This document shows positions 5,302-5,444 of a stretch of 5,444 bases of DNA, piece by piece. The translations under genes were made by a program, and so were the position numbers. Numbering within the stretch: position 1 is the first letter of the stretch; each line of letters starts with the position of its first letter. Source of the DNA: Treponema sp. (GTDB lineage: Bacteria; Spirochaetota; Spirochaetia; Treponematales; Breznakiellaceae); contig WQRP01000092.1 in the NCBI GenBank assembly GCA_009786675.1, forward strand, positions 257-5,700, read 5' to 3'. Under the pieces are notes generated by a model, which worked only from the letters and a program-made list of their open reading frames with translations, did not search any database and was not told the origin of the DNA.

Positions 5302-5444
5302 ATGGTCAAAACAGTAGTCTCGCGGCCGACCACGGTTTTTATTGTCTTCGCCCTGCTTATTGGGCTGGGCGTCTTCTCGATGGCGAATCTTGCGGTGGAT
5401 CTCTACCCGGAGATCGAGCCGCCGTTTCTTGTCGTCGCCACCGT
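5302..5444 (+). CDS. RND-family inner-membrane efflux pump, N-terminal 47 residues (runs off the window)
   Basis: The frame starts at the ATG right after the adaptor stop (1-nt gap) and stays open to the window end. It reads MVKTVVSRPTTVFIVFALLI, then a glycine-rich helix continuation GLGVFSMANLAVD and LYPEIEPPFLVVAT. The short basic N-terminus, the first transmembrane helix at about residues 10-30 and the following L-Y-P-E-I-E-P-P segment match the start of AcrB/MexB/BesB-type pumps, where an F-P-x-x-x-x-P motif follows TM1. Such pumps have about 1000-1100 residues and use the proton motive force to export drugs, dyes or detergents from the inner membrane and periplasm. Only a weak Shine-Dalgarno (GGCGG, 5292-5296) precedes it, so translation is probably coupled to the adaptor gene. 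Substrate class cannot be read from this fragment. Confidence 0.9.
   Translation, partial: MVKTVVSRPTTVFIVFALLIGLGVFSMANLAVDLYPEIEPPFLVVAT

Noticed and set aside
4332..5333. 333-residue minus-strand frame opposite the adaptor gene
   Set aside because: It mirrors the adaptor almost exactly and its product is rich in Arg, His, Gly, Pro and Asp with no domain pattern, while the plus-strand adaptor has clear lipoprotein and barrel-sandwich features.

Overview
The window most likely comes from a GC-rich spirochaete of the Treponema/Spirochaetales type (roughly 60 % GC by eye). Three things point there: spirochaete-style lipoprotein signals with loose lipoboxes, an efflux operon in the order outer-membrane channel, adaptor, RND pump (the besC-besA-besB order of Borrelia), and an adaptor that lacks the usual alpha-helical hairpin, as in Borrelia BesA. 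This assignment is an inference from gene content; no rRNA or other marker gene is present.

Left edge (1-566). A lipoprotein gene begins at 125 on the minus strand and runs off the window. A 441-bp non-coding region separates it from the divergent trmH-family gene. This region is unusually structured. It has a plausible lipoprotein promoter (-35 TTGAAT, -10 TATATA, minus strand) whose -10 lies between the arms of a 9-bp perfect inverted repeat. It also has further hairpins, an uninterrupted (GT)28 microsatellite at 361-416, and a long imperfect hairpin just after the repeat.

Middle (567-2580). A SpoU/TrmH-family RNA 2'-O-methyltransferase gene (plus) converges on a CofE-like (coenzyme F420-0:L-glutamate ligase family) gene (minus). 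Their 3' ends overlap by 8 bp, so no intergenic terminator is possible. The CofE-like gene has no clear Shine-Dalgarno sequence and may be leaderless.

Right part (2581-5444). After an intergenic/leader region comes a tripartite efflux operon on the plus strand: a TolC-family channel, a lipoprotein membrane-fusion adaptor, and the first 47 codons of an RND inner-membrane pump. The junctions are tight (14 nt and 1 nt), indicating one transcript. A previously hidden 12-codon ORF with a very good ribosome-binding site ends in an ATGA overlap with the preferred start of the channel gene, so the whole pump may be under translational control by a leader peptide.

The observations most worth following are the (GT)28 tract and the reading-frame logic around it, the coupled leader peptide ahead of the efflux operon, and the inverted repeat around the lipoprotein promoter. 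No CRISPR array, insertion sequence, tRNA or rRNA was seen.
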